Origin: Mycobacterium sp. MS1601
GTDB taxonomy: Bacteria > Actinomycetota > Actinomycetes > Mycobacteriales > Mycobacteriaceae
Reading direction: 5' to 3'
DNA length: 64,000 bases
Assembly (NCBI RefSeq): GCF_001984215.1
Contig: NZ_CP019420.1
Location: 1,488,001 to 1,552,000 of the forward strand
Within the stretch, counting starts at the first letter, position 1. Every line of letters starts with the position of its first letter. Under the pieces are notes generated by a model, which searched no databases, was not told where the DNA came from, and saw nothing but the letters and a program-made list of their open reading frames with translations. The position numbers were made by a program, and so were the translations under genes. Below, piece by piece: positions 1 to 8,410 of the stretch.

Positions 1-740
1 TTGTCGAAGGTTTCATAGAGATACCGGATGCGGTAGCCCAGACCTGCCTGCGCGGTGGTGAACTCCATGGCGATGGTGCCGATCAGGGCGTACACCACGG
101 CCAGCCGCAGGCCGGCGACGATGAACGGACCTGCCGCCGGGATGGCGACGGAGAACAAGACCTGGCGTGGTGAGGCGTTCAGTGAGCGCGCCAGCTTCAT
201 GTACACCGGCCGCATGCCCTTGAGACCGACGGTGGTGTTCAGTGCCATCGGGATGGCCGCCATGATGGTGGCCAGGATGATCACCGACATGGCATTGATA
301 CCGACGAGCACGATCATCACCGGGTAGAACAGCACCAGCGGCACCGCGTAGAACGACACCAGGTACGGCTCGAAGATCCGGCCGATGTAGGGCAGCTTCC
401 AGAACGTCAGGCCCGCGGCCAGGCCCGCCACGGCGCCGAACACCAGCGACACGGCCACCTCCACGCCCGTGCGTGCGGCGTCATCCCAGAACTGGGGCAG
501 CGCCATCTGGGTGGCCAGCTCGGCGAAAACGGTTGACGGAGCGGGTAACACACTCTCGTTCCACAGACCGGCGCGCACCCCGATCTCGCAGACCGCGATG
601 AACGCCACGATCAGCCCGACGGTGGACAGTGCGCTCAGCGCGCCCTTGCTGATCCCGCGCTTGCGCGGCGCCGGTGCGGGCTGGTGCGCCGGCAACGTCT
701 CGGCCGGGAGGTCGTCGGTAGCGACGTACGAGGAGGTCAT
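1..740 (-). CDS. ABC transporter permease, NitT/TauT (SsuC-like) type, partial
   Basis: Inner-membrane permease of a nitrate/sulfonate/taurine-type ABC importer. The translation from the ATG at 740 has a hydrophilic N-terminus ending in RKRG, then repeated membrane segments and the typical binding-protein-dependent permease region (SLNASPRQVLFSVAIPAA and following, the EAA-like loop that contacts the ATPase). The C-terminus lies beyond the window edge. The start overlaps the stop of the ATPase gene as ATGA, so the two are translationally coupled. The substrate cannot be read from the sequence. Confidence 0.9.
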   Translation of the reverse strand, partial: MTSSYVATDDLPAETLPAHQPAPAPRKRGISKGALSALSTVGLIVAFIAVCEIGVRAGLWNESVLPAPSTVFAELATQMALPQFWDDAARTGVEVAVSLVFGAVAGLAAGLTFWKLPYIGRIFEPYLVSFYAVPLVLFYPVMIVLVGINAMSVIILATIMAAIPMALNTTVGLKGMRPVYMKLARSLNASPRQVLFSVAIPAAGPFIVAGLRLAVVYALIGTIAMEFTTAQAGLGYRIRYLYETFD

Positions 741-1537
741 GTCGCGGCGGTCTCCTGTTGCTTGAACCCGCGCATGGATTCGGCCTGCAGCGAACTCCAG
801 ATCCGGTTGTGCAGATCGTTGAACTGCGGCGTGGAGACCACGCTGGCATCGCGGTTCTCGGGCAGGTCGATGTCGACCACATCGATGATGGTGCCCGGGC
901 GGTACGACATCACCCAGACCTGTTGCGACAACAGGATCGCCTCGGAGATGTCGTGGGTGACGAAGACGATGGTCTGGTTGGTGCGTGCCCAGATCTGGCG
1001 TACCTCGGCGCCGAGGAACAGTCGGGTCTGCTGATCGAGTGCCGCGAACGGCTCGTCCATCAGCACCACCTCCGGCTGCACCGCCAGCGTGCGGGCCAGG
1101 GCCACCCGCTGGCGCATACCGCCGGACAACTGCGATGGGTAGGACTTCTCGAAGCCGGCCAGCCCCACCAGATCGATGGCGTCCTTGGCCCGCTTGCGCT
1201 GCTCGGCCTTGTCGACGCCGATCATCTGCATGGCGAACCGGACGTTCTCCTCGACGGTGCGCCACGGCAACGTCGAATCCTCCTGGAAGACAACACCGAT
1301 CTTCGGGTCGGGTCCGGTGACCGGTTTACCCGCCACGCTGACCGATCCGGAGGACGCCTTCTGCAACCCGGCGATCACCGCGAGCAGTGTCGACTTACCG
1401 CAGCCGCTGGGGCCGACGATCGACACGAAACTGGCGTGTGGCACCTGTTGGGTGACGTTCTTGACAGCGGTCACGGTGGCCGCCGCGGTCTCGAAGACAA
1501 CGGATACGTCGTCCATCTGAATGCCTTGCGGCTGCAT
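737..1537 (-). CDS. ABC transporter ATP-binding protein, NitT/TauT type
   Basis: Cytoplasmic ATPase of the importer encoded by its neighbours, 266 aa, normal for the SsuB/TauB family. Walker A is GPSGCGKST (about residues 42-50), the signature is LSGGMRQRVALAR, Walker B is VVLMDEPFAALD and the H-loop is VTHD. The ATG at 1537 has GGAGAA just upstream. The gene ends in an ATGA overlap with the permease and lies 47 bases after the binding-protein gene. The family is clear; the substrate is not. Confidence 0.95.
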   Translation of the reverse strand: MQPQGIQMDDVSVVFETAAATVTAVKNVTQQVPHASFVSIVGPSGCGKSTLLAVIAGLQKASSGSVSVAGKPVTGPDPKIGVVFQEDSTLPWRTVEENVRFAMQMIGVDKAEQRKRAKDAIDLVGLAGFEKSYPSQLSGGMRQRVALARTLAVQPEVVLMDEPFAALDQQTRLFLGAEVRQIWARTNQTIVFVTHDISEAILLSQQVWVMSYRPGTIIDVVDIDLPENRDASVVSTPQFNDLHNRIWSSLQAESMRGFKQQETAAT

Positions 1538-1584
1538 GCTTTTCTCCGATCATCGGCGATGCGATCAGGCTGGGGACAGCCGCG

Positions 1585-2580
1585 TCACAGGGTGGCGCGG
1601 GCGTCCTCGGGCAGGTACTGCTGGTCCAGCACGGTGGCCCAGTCGATTGGCTCGGTGATCTGACCGGCACCGACCATCAGGTTGGAGAGATTCTCCAGAC
1701 CGTCCTTGTCGACCGTCAGCGAGTACCCCTTGGCCAGGTCCGGGGTGGCTGCCAGCGATGCTTTCATGACCTCTTCGCTGACGCCGACCAGCGGGGCAAT
1801 CTCGGCGGCGGCGGCGTCCGGCTCGGCGACCACCCATTCGTTGAGGCGGTCAGCCACCTCGAAGAAGGCCTTGAGGTTGTCCGGGTTGGCTTCGGCGTAG
1901 TCGTTGTTGACCGCCACCAGATCGGCGGGCAGATCGCCCAGGATGTCGCGGGCGTTGACCAGAACCTCGGCGTTCTCCTCGGCTTCCTTGGCCGCGATGA
2001 ACGGCTGCATGGCCCAGCCCGCGGTGATCTGGTCGGCCTTGGCGGCGGTCCAGTTGTCACCCATGCCGCCGACTGCCTGGGCCCGCACACCGAGATCCTT
2101 TTCCAGTCCCTTTACCAGCAGCTCGGTGGACGAACCCGCGGAGCTGAAGCCGAGCACCGAGTTGTTGTCCAGGGTGCGTCCCGGCGGGGCGATCCAGGCG
2201 AAGTCGTTGAGCTGGAACCACGGCGCGATGACCGTCAGGTTGGAGCTGGGCTGCTGAGCGGCCAGCAGGACCGAGGTGTTTCCGGCGATGGCCATATCGG
2301 CGTCGCCGCTGGTGACCACACGCAGCGTGTTGCCGCCACCGCCGCCGGAGAACAGGTCGACCTCCAGGCCCTTCTCCTCGAACCAGCCCTTGTCGATACC
2401 CACCTGCAGGATCGCCATGAAAGGCAGGCTGTCGACGCCGGTGGCCGAGATGCTCAAGGTCTTGTCACCGCTGCCTTCGGCGGCGGTCTCCGGGCCGGCG
2501 GACTCGTCGGCACACGCGGCGGTACCAATGGTGAGCACCGCAGCCAGACCTGCCACGGCACATTTCCTGACGAACGACAT
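1585..2580 (-). CDS. ABC transporter substrate-binding lipoprotein, NitT/TauT (NMT1/SsuA-like)
   Basis: Exported solute-binding protein that delivers substrate to the permease and ATPase downstream. The start at 2580 is preferred over an upstream in-frame ATG because GGAGG lies about 9 bases before it and because it gives a clean signal sequence (MSFVRKCAVAGLAAVLT) with a cysteine at AAC, a plausible though not perfect lipobox. The mature part has the NMT1-type fold signature: GVDSLPFMAILQVGIDKGWFEEKGLEVDL, split in citing as GVDSLPF and GIDKGWFEEKGLEV. Length 331 aa is normal. Ligands of this family include sulfonates, nitrate and pyrimidine precursors. Confidence 0.92.
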   Translation of the reverse strand: MSFVRKCAVAGLAAVLTIGTAACADESAGPETAAEGSGDKTLSISATGVDSLPFMAILQVGIDKGWFEEKGLEVDLFSGGGGGNTLRVVTSGDADMAIAGNTSVLLAAQQPSSNLTVIAPWFQLNDFAWIAPPGRTLDNNSVLGFSSAGSSTELLVKGLEKDLGVRAQAVGGMGDNWTAAKADQITAGWAMQPFIAAKEAEENAEVLVNARDILGDLPADLVAVNNDYAEANPDNLKAFFEVADRLNEWVVAEPDAAAAEIAPLVGVSEEVMKASLAATPDLAKGYSLTVDKDGLENLSNLMVGAGQITEPIDWATVLDQQYLPEDARATL

Positions 2581-2613
2581 TTCAGAACCTCCAGGGTGAA
2601 TTCTTGTGTTCAA

Positions 2614-2892
2614 CTATCCGGCTCGTCGCGAGCCGCATTTGCGGTTTCGCCGTCGTTGGCGACTGATCAACCGCGCGATTTCCAGTCCGACCGCGACACC
2701 GGTCATCGCTGCCGCGGCCGTCAAATTTGTTGGCGCAGTGCTGCTGTCGTGTGTGGCAGACTGCGGTGCCGCCACCGCATCCACTGCGGGCTGGGCCGGT
2801 GACCCGTCTGCGGGGGTCAACGCACGTTTCAGCGCCGGCGGTGCGCCGGGCACACCACTGCCAGGAGAGGGAAACGACGCGCCGGCAGACAT
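2614..2892 (-). CDS. possible small single-pass membrane protein
   Basis: A 92-codon frame that exactly fills the gap between the monooxygenase stop (2895) and the binding-protein start (2580). Codons are strongly GC-ending like the neighbours. The first 55 residues are Pro/Ala/Ser-rich; then comes one hydrophobic segment (LTAAAAMTGVAVGLEIARLI) followed by a basic tail (RRRNRK). I do not recognise a family and the ribosome binding site is weak. It may be a real operon member or chance coding in non-coding DNA. Confidence 0.42.
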   Translation of the reverse strand: MSAGASFPSPGSGVPGAPPALKRALTPADGSPAQPAVDAVAAPQSATHDSSTAPTNLTAAAAMTGVAVGLEIARLISRQRRRNRKCGSRRAG

Positions 2893-2894
2893 CG

Positions 2895-3887
2895 CTACAG
2901 GCCCGCGACAATGTCCGCGAAGGTGCGGATGGTCGTCTCTTTGCTCTGGCCGGGCCGCACGAACGGCACGATCGACACCTGGTTGACGCCCAGGGACTCG
3001 ATCTCCTTCAACCGCTGTGCACATTCATCAGGGGTTCCCGCCAAAGCGAACAAGTCCACCAGTTCGTCGGGCACCAGATCGGCATGCGAGGCCTCGGTGT
3101 CCATGTGGTGGTAATAGTCGTACGACTCGCGGATGCGGTTGATGGCGGCCTCCAGCGCCGGGTCCACCTTGGCGGGCAGCGGCCGGATGGCCACGCGAGA
3201 AACGTGCGCGCGCACCAGATCCCGCGCCTCGGTGCGGTCCGGGCCGATGGCCGTCGGCGTCCACAGCACGATGTGCAGATCATCGAGCGTGCGTCCGCTC
3301 TCCTTGGCGCCCTTCTCGATGGTGGCCAGGGCGGCTTCGATGAAATGTGGTGCGGTGCCGACCAGGACGATCACACCGTCGGCGATGCGGCCCGACATCT
3401 GCAGAATCTTCGGTGCCGATGCCGCGATGTAGATCGGGATGTTCATGGGCTCGGTGAGGTAGTTGAGGTGGTATTCGGCCCCGCTGTTGGGCTCGACCGC
3501 CTTTTCCCCACGGAACAGGGTGCGCAGTTGGCTGATCGACTCTTCCAGCTCGGCCAGCTTCTGCGGCTTGAGACCCATGGTTCGCAACGAGGAATCACCG
3601 GTGCCGATGCCCAAAGCCACACGGCCACCGGTGTATTCGGCCAGGGTGGCCCAGGACGAGGCGAGCAGCGACGGGTGGCGGGTCACTGCGTTGGTGACGC
3701 CGGTACCGAAGATCACCCGCTCGGTGCCCACTGCCGCGGCACCCATGACCGTCGACGACTCGCGCCAGATGTTCTGCGAGTCACCGATCCACACATTGTC
3801 ATAACCCAGGGATTCACACAGATGGACGTAATCGCGCATCGCCCCCACCGGTTCGGTGGGGAAGAGTCCGATTCCTTTACTCAGCAC
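2895..3887 (-). CDS. LLM-class flavin- or F420-dependent oxidoreductase
   Basis: Luciferase-like (TIM-barrel) oxidoreductase of about 330 aa. Visible family features are SLGYDNVWIGDS, the GTGVTNAVTRHP strand region, GGRVALGIGTGDSS, and a C-terminal GTPDECAQRLKEIESLGV that is typical of the F420/FMN branch. I place the start at the GTG at 3887 (AAAGG about 9 bases upstream; residues begin (M)LSKGIGLFPTEP) rather than at an upstream ATG whose extra 32 residues do not resemble the family. It is the first gene of the importer operon, so it probably acts on the imported compound. Cofactor choice is not decidable here. Confidence 0.88.
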   Translation of the reverse strand: MLSKGIGLFPTEPVGAMRDYVHLCESLGYDNVWIGDSQNIWRESSTVMGAAAVGTERVIFGTGVTNAVTRHPSLLASSWATLAEYTGGRVALGIGTGDSSLRTMGLKPQKLAELEESISQLRTLFRGEKAVEPNSGAEYHLNYLTEPMNIPIYIAASAPKILQMSGRIADGVIVLVGTAPHFIEAALATIEKGAKESGRTLDDLHIVLWTPTAIGPDRTEARDLVRAHVSRVAIRPLPAKVDPALEAAINRIRESYDYYHHMDTEASHADLVPDELVDLFALAGTPDECAQRLKEIESLGVNQVSIVPFVRPGQSKETTIRTFADIVAGL

Positions 3888-3962
3888 CTGGTGCAGCCTT
3901 TCTTGCCATCTTTCATGCCACTGTCGGGGACCTGATCCAGCCTGTCCGACTGCCCGATGGCT

Positions 3963-3972
3963 GATACTGTAT
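3963..3972. promoter_or_regulatory. candidate GntR operator, GATACTGTAT
   Basis: ATACTGTAT is a perfect odd-length dyad (ATAC-T-GTAT) in the divergent region between the monooxygenase and the CoxG gene. A near copy, GATACTCTAT, sits at 5862-5871 just upstream of the local GntR gene. FCD-type GntR proteins usually bind short A/T-rich dyads of this kind, so both may be sites for that regulator. This is inference from two copies only. Confidence 0.35.
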
Positions 3973-4052
3973 ATCGGATCCAATCGCCTCGCAGCGTAAC
4001 TGCACGATTCCCTTCACCGCGCCGAAACCCACAGGTCATCGAGGAGACAGCC

Positions 4053-4652
4053 ATGCAGCTGATCAACGAATTCACCGTCGACGCATCGCTGGAGTCGGCC
4101 TGGACGGCTCTCACCGACATCCCCCGGATGGCGTCGTGCATCCCCGGTGCGGAGATCGACGCGGTGGACGGCAGCAACTACGACGGCCGGGTGGCCGTGA
4201 AGGTGGGTCCCGTCGGTCTCACGTTGCAGGGTTCGGCGGTGCTGGTGAGCCAGGACGACGACGCCCACACCATGGTGGTGCGCGGCGCCGCCAAGGACCG
4301 CAAGGGACAGGGCTCGGCCGAGGCCACCATCTCCATCGCGGCACATGCCGACGCCGGGCGCACCGCGGTGGTGGTGACCACCGACCTCGACCTCGGTGGC
4401 CGTATCGCCCAGTTCGGCAGCGGAGTGATCTCCCAGGTCAGCGGACGCATCATCAAGCAATTCGTGAGCCGACTGAACATCATGATCAGCACCGGCGACA
4501 ACCCCGCGGATACCGCGGCGCCGACGTCCGCCCCGACCGCCCTGCCGGCGGCCATCGCCGAGCGAGGGGCACTGGTGCAGGTGGGCGCCACCATGCTGGC
4601 CGGCATCGCGCTGGGCCTCGCCGTAGGGCGGGCCGTCTACACCACCCGCTGA
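4053..4652 (+). CDS. CoxG-like SRPBCC family protein
   Basis: A START/SRPBCC-fold protein of the carbon monoxide dehydrogenase subunit G (CoxG) family. The N-terminal 150 residues have the family pattern (FTVDASLESAWTALTDIPRMASCIPGAE, cited in part as SAWTALTDIPRMASCIPGAE; later KVGPVGLTLQG). The C-terminus ends in a hydrophobic helix (VGATMLAGIALGLAVGRAVY), a possible membrane anchor as in CoxG proteins that recruit the enzyme to the membrane. The ATG at 4053 has GAGGAGA upstream; a longer frame from 3957 lacks this. No coxMSL genes are in the window, so a link to CO oxidation is not shown. Confidence 0.82.
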   Translation: MQLINEFTVDASLESAWTALTDIPRMASCIPGAEIDAVDGSNYDGRVAVKVGPVGLTLQGSAVLVSQDDDAHTMVVRGAAKDRKGQGSAEATISIAAHADAGRTAVVVTTDLDLGGRIAQFGSGVISQVSGRIIKQFVSRLNIMISTGDNPADTAAPTSAPTALPAAIAERGALVQVGATMLAGIALGLAVGRAVYTTR

Positions 4653-4671
4653 CGCAGCCGGCAACCGCGAC

Positions 4672-5135
4672 TCAGCCGCCAACCGCAACGACGAGTTCGA
4701 GTTCCACGCACGCTTGCCCTGGCAGGGACGCAACCCCGATCGCGGTGCGCGCATGCGCGCCGACCTCGCTGCCGAACACGGCCAACAACAGCTCTGAAGC
4801 GCCGTCGATGACACCGGGCTGGCTGTCGAAATCCGGCACGGCCCGCACGTAGCCCCGCAGGTGCAGCACGGCGTTCACCGCGTCCAGCCCCACAGCCGCG
4901 TCGATGGCGCCCAGGAGATTCAGCGCGGCGATGCCCGCCTGTTCCCTGGCCTGGGCCGCTGTCACGTCGTCACCGACCACACCCCGCAGCCCGGGACCCG
5001 CCACGGTGCGGGCGGTGGCACCCGAAACCCAGAGCTGACCGCCGTGCAGTCGGGCCGGAAAGTAGGCCCCTTGGGCGCCGGTGACGGTGGGACCTCGATG
5101 CCGAGTTGGCTGAGCCTGTTGTACGGCGAGGTCAA
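4672..5135 (-). pseudogene. RidA family protein, frameshifted (probably one missing base)
   Basis: RidA/YjgF proteins hydrolyse reactive enamine/imine intermediates. Reading from a TTG at 5135 gives (M)TSPYNRLSQLGIEVPPSPAPKG, a classic RidA N-terminus; the body continues in the other frame from AYFPARLHGGQLWVSGATAR to ELELVVAV. Adding one base to the C run at 5067-5070 (four to five) restores a normal reading frame of about 154 aa. The TTG overlaps the GntR stop as TTGA, which supports the start and indicates coupling. Either a real pseudogene or a homopolymer sequencing error; I favour the latter because two other genes show the same lesion. Confidence 0.8.
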
Positions 5136-5836
5136 GAAGCTGACCCCTGCTCCGATCCGAGGACGGCCTTGAGGTGCTCGATCGAGTGCGAGCGGTGCTG
5201 GCTGTTGAGCGCGACGGCTCGGTCCACATCACCGGCGACCATCGCATCGGTGATCAGAACGTGCTCGCAGTTCACCTTTTCGAGATCCATCAGATCCGAG
5301 TACAGCGGACGATACGGGTCGGCCATGTTCCACAGCTGATTGACTATGCGCTTGGTGCGGGACAGTTCGCTCTGCTCGAAGGTCAGATAGTGGAACCGCC
5401 GGTTCGCGACGCCGACGGCAACCAGATCACCGTCTGCACCCGCACGGTCCATCTCGTCCATCAGCATGCGCATCTCGTCGATGATCCCCGGAGCCACCGG
5501 GATCCGCATGGAGTCGCGGATCAGTTCCTCTTCCAACAGCGTTCTGAGCCGGAAGACCTCGGTGAGTTCTTTCAGACCCAGCTTGACCACGCGATAGCCG
5601 CTGTGCGGCTCATAGGTCACATACTCTTCGGCTTCGAGGCTTTTGAGTGCCTCGCGGATCGGAATACGGGACATTCCAAGCTGTTCGGCCAGCGCCTCCT
5701 GCACGATGGGAGTCCCTGGAGCCAACCGGCCGGAGGTGATGTCGTTGCGCAGCAATTCGACAACCGCCTGCTGGGCCGTCTTGGGCCGGACGAACCCCGA
5801 TCTGGGCTCGTGCGCCTGCCTGGCACGTGTCGGCAC
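5132..5836 (-). CDS. GntR family transcriptional regulator (FCD subfamily)
   Basis: DNA-binding regulator with an N-terminal winged helix (AEQLGMSRIPIREALKSLEA is the recognition region) and an all-helical C-terminal FCD ligand domain (ELTEVFRLRTLLEEELIR, then the metal-site helices with NRRFHYLTFEQS and H residues near EHLKAV). The GTG at 5836 follows AAAGGGGG and gives a normal 234 aa protein; the longer frame adds 79 residues without family similarity. It is translationally coupled to the RidA gene and diverges from the 6-phosphogluconate dehydrogenase gene. Effector unknown. Confidence 0.88.
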   Translation of the reverse strand: MPTRARQAHEPRSGFVRPKTAQQAVVELLRNDITSGRLAPGTPIVQEALAEQLGMSRIPIREALKSLEAEEYVTYEPHSGYRVVKLGLKELTEVFRLRTLLEEELIRDSMRIPVAPGIIDEMRMLMDEMDRAGADGDLVAVGVANRRFHYLTFEQSELSRTKRIVNQLWNMADPYRPLYSDLMDLEKVNCEHVLITDAMVAGDVDRAVALNSQHRSHSIEHLKAVLGSEQGSAS

Positions 5837-5861
5837 GGCGACCCCCTTTCTCAAGCAATTG

Positions 5862-5871
5862 GATACTCTAT
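5862..5871. promoter_or_regulatory. candidate GntR autoregulatory site, GATACTCTAT
   Basis: Near copy (one base different) of the dyad at 3963-3972, placed 26 bases upstream of the GntR start in the divergent region before the 6-phosphogluconate dehydrogenase gene. The position suits autorepression. Speculative. Confidence 0.3.
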
Positions 5872-5996
5872 GCGATAACCGGTCAGGGCGGTGCGTCGAA
5901 GCCAGCAAAGACGCAATGGAGAGCTCCAACCACCGCTTCCCGGGGTCAATAGGATCAGGGCCGACCATCGCTAGTTCGCGACTCTGAGGAGAACAC

Positions 5997-7028
5997 GTGA
6001 CCACTTCGACACCGATGCAGCTCGGAATGGTGGGGTTGGGCAGGATGGGCGCCAACCTCGTCCGCCGCCTCATGGCCGACGGGCATCGATGCGTGGGCTA
6101 CGACGTGAACCCCACTGCGGTGGAAAGGCTGGCCGGCGAAGGCGCCGCCACGGCGACCTCACTCGAGGACTTCGTGAGCAAGCTGGAAACACCCCGCGCC
6201 ATCTGGCTTATGCTGCCCGCCGCCATAGTCGACCGAACCCTCGATGCGCTCGTTCCCCTGCTGGCACCTGACGACATCGTGATCGACGGCGGCAACTCTT
6301 ACTACCGCGACGACATCACCCGGGCTCACAAGCTCGCCGACAACAGCATCCACTACGTCGACTGCGGCACCAGTGGCGGAGTGTGGGGTCTGGAGCGCGG
6401 CTACAGCCTGATGATCGGCGGCGAACCCGAAGTGGTGGACCGGCTGGGCCCCATCTTCAAGTCGATCGCCCCCGGCGCCGCCAGTGCCACCCCGACCCCC
6501 AACCGGAAGCCCGGTGTCGGCACTGCCCAGGACGGGTACCTGCACTGCGGCCCGAGCGGAGCCGGCCACTTCGTGAAGATGGTCCACAACGGAGTCGAGT
6601 ACGGGATGATGGCGGCTATCGCCGAAGGGCTGAGCATCATCAAACATGCGAATGCCGGCACGGTCGACCGGCACATCGACGCCGAGACCACCCCGTTGCG
6701 CGACCCGTGGGCATATCAGTACGACATCAATGTCGGAGAGGTCGCCGAAGTGTGGCGGCGCGGCTCCGTGGTCGGTTCATGGCTGGTGGACCTGATCGCC
6801 GACGCGCTCGCCTGCTCACCCGATCTGGAGCAGTACTCGGGCCAGGTGTCCGACTCCGGCGAGGGGCGCTGGACCGTGCTGGCGGCCGTCGATGAAGGCG
6901 TTCCAGCGCCTGTCATCACCGCCGCACTCAACCAACGGTTCGAATCGCGTCAGCTCGGGCACTTCACCGACCAGGTCCTCTCAGCCATGCGCTCCGAGTT
7001 CGGTGGGCATGCGGAAAAGTCGAGCTGA
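5997..7028 (+). CDS. gnd: 6-phosphogluconate dehydrogenase, decarboxylating (short GndA-like form)
   Basis: Cytosolic oxidative pentose phosphate enzyme converting 6-phosphogluconate to ribulose 5-phosphate with NAD(P)H. The N-terminus carries the Rossmann motif GMVGLGRMGANL; DGGNSYYRD, the substrate region GTSGGVWGLERGYSLMIGG and the catalytic GPSGAGHFVKMVHNGVEYG (Lys and Asn/Glu) are all present. Length 343 aa matches the short bacterial form rather than the 470 aa one. The GTG start has GAGGAGA upstream. It is five bases from zwf, forming a pentose phosphate operon. Confidence 0.95.
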   Translation: MTTSTPMQLGMVGLGRMGANLVRRLMADGHRCVGYDVNPTAVERLAGEGAATATSLEDFVSKLETPRAIWLMLPAAIVDRTLDALVPLLAPDDIVIDGGNSYYRDDITRAHKLADNSIHYVDCGTSGGVWGLERGYSLMIGGEPEVVDRLGPIFKSIAPGAASATPTPNRKPGVGTAQDGYLHCGPSGAGHFVKMVHNGVEYGMMAAIAEGLSIIKHANAGTVDRHIDAETTPLRDPWAYQYDINVGEVAEVWRRGSVVGSWLVDLIADALACSPDLEQYSGQVSDSGEGRWTVLAAVDEGVPAPVITAALNQRFESRQLGHFTDQVLSAMRSEFGGHAEKSS

Positions 7029-7033
7029 CACCG

Positions 7034-8410
7034 ATGAACTCCCACCATGCCGATGTCCTGGTGGTCTTCGGGATCACCGGCGATCTGGCTCGGAAGATGA
7101 CCTTCCGCTCGCTCTACCGATTGGAGCGCCGCGGCCTTCTCACCTGCCCGGTCATCGGTGTGGCGATCGACGACTGGTCCGCTGATGCGCTGCGGGAACA
7201 CGCCCGCGCCGCGATCGAGGCCACTGGCGAACCCGTTGACGAAGACATCTTTGCCCGGTTCGCGACCCGGCTGTCGATGGTGTCAGGTGACTTCTCCGAA
7301 GCTGCGACATACGACAAAGTGGCCTCGGCGATCGCGGGGCGGGCACATCCGGTGTTCTATCTGGAGATACCGCCGAGCCTGTTCGGCCGTGTGGTCGAAG
7401 GGCTGGCCGGTGCCGGATTGACCGAAAACGCCCGCGTGGTGGTGGAAAAGCCGTTCGGGCATGATCTTTCGTCGGCCAAAGCACTCAACGACCAGCTCAG
7501 CGCGCACCTGCGGGAATGGCAGATCTACCGCATCGACCACTTCTTGGGCAAAGAGCCGTCGATGGACATCCGCTACATCCGCTTTTCCAACTCGATCTTC
7601 GAACCGCTGTGGAACCGGGACCGGATAGAGGCAGTGCAAATCACGATGGCCGAGAACTTCGGCGTCGACGATCGTGGCCACTTCTACGATCCGGTCGGTG
7701 CGCTGCGGGACGTGGTGCAGAACCATCTGTTGCAACTCGTCGGATTGATCGCCGCCGAACCCTCCAGCGGCGGCCCGGACGGATTTCGGGACAAGCGCGT
7801 CGAGTTGTTCCGGTCCATCCGGCCAGCGGATCCCACGCGCTACATCCGCGGTCAGTACCAGGGTTACCTCGATGTCAACGGCGTCGCACCGGGCTCACAC
7901 ACCGAAACTTTCGCCGCTCTTGAACTCCGCATCGACAACTGGCGCTGGTCTGGGGTGCCGTTCTTCATCCGCGCCGGCAAGTCACTCCCCGTGCGCGCCA
8001 CCGAGATTCGGGTGATTTTCAAGAGACCACCCGAACTGCCGTTCCTTCCGGCCATCGACGCACCCAACGAGTTGATCTTCCGCATCGACCCCGACGCGGG
8101 AGTGGATCTGGTGCTCAACGCCAAGCAGACAGGCGCCAACGCCGCTCGTCCGGTCAACTTGTCGCTGGTCTTCGCAGACCAGTTGCAAGAGGCGCCCGAG
8201 CCTTACGAGAGACTCCTCGGTGATGCCATGCGCGGGGACTCTGGCCAGTTCATCCGAGAGGACGGAGTCGAGGAGACCTGGCGCGTGGTACAGCCGCTCC
8301 TGGAATCGCCTCCCCCGGTGCAGGTCTATCGGCCAGGCACCTGGGGACCAGCCGCTGCCGACGATCTGGTGGCGGGGTATCCAGCTTGGCGTCAGCCGTG
8401 GCTTCCTTGA
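7034..8410 (+). CDS. zwf: glucose-6-phosphate 1-dehydrogenase
   Basis: Oxidises glucose 6-phosphate to 6-phosphogluconolactone, the step before its upstream neighbour. The N-terminal nucleotide motif is VVFGITGDLARKMTF, followed by EKPFGHDLSSAKALN and the substrate/catalytic motif RIDHFLGKEP with the catalytic His in GHFYDPVGALRD nearby. Length 458 aa is normal. The 3' end overlaps the next gene by 25 bases, so all three genes are likely one transcript. This is the NADP-type enzyme, not the F420-dependent mycobacterial one. Confidence 0.96.
   Translation: MNSHHADVLVVFGITGDLARKMTFRSLYRLERRGLLTCPVIGVAIDDWSADALREHARAAIEATGEPVDEDIFARFATRLSMVSGDFSEAATYDKVASAIAGRAHPVFYLEIPPSLFGRVVEGLAGAGLTENARVVVEKPFGHDLSSAKALNDQLSAHLREWQIYRIDHFLGKEPSMDIRYIRFSNSIFEPLWNRDRIEAVQITMAENFGVDDRGHFYDPVGALRDVVQNHLLQLVGLIAAEPSSGGPDGFRDKRVELFRSIRPADPTRYIRGQYQGYLDVNGVAPGSHTETFAALELRIDNWRWSGVPFFIRAGKSLPVRATEIRVIFKRPPELPFLPAIDAPNELIFRIDPDAGVDLVLNAKQTGANAARPVNLSLVFADQLQEAPEPYERLLGDAMRGDSGQFIREDGVEETWRVVQPLLESPPPVQVYRPGTWGPAAADDLVAGYPAWRQPWLP

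Noticed and set aside
5040..5100. Programmed -1 ribosomal frameshift in ridA
   Set aside because: The AAG GGG context does not allow proper re-pairing of the first tRNA, and the same lesion type occurs in two unrelated genes. A missing base is simpler.
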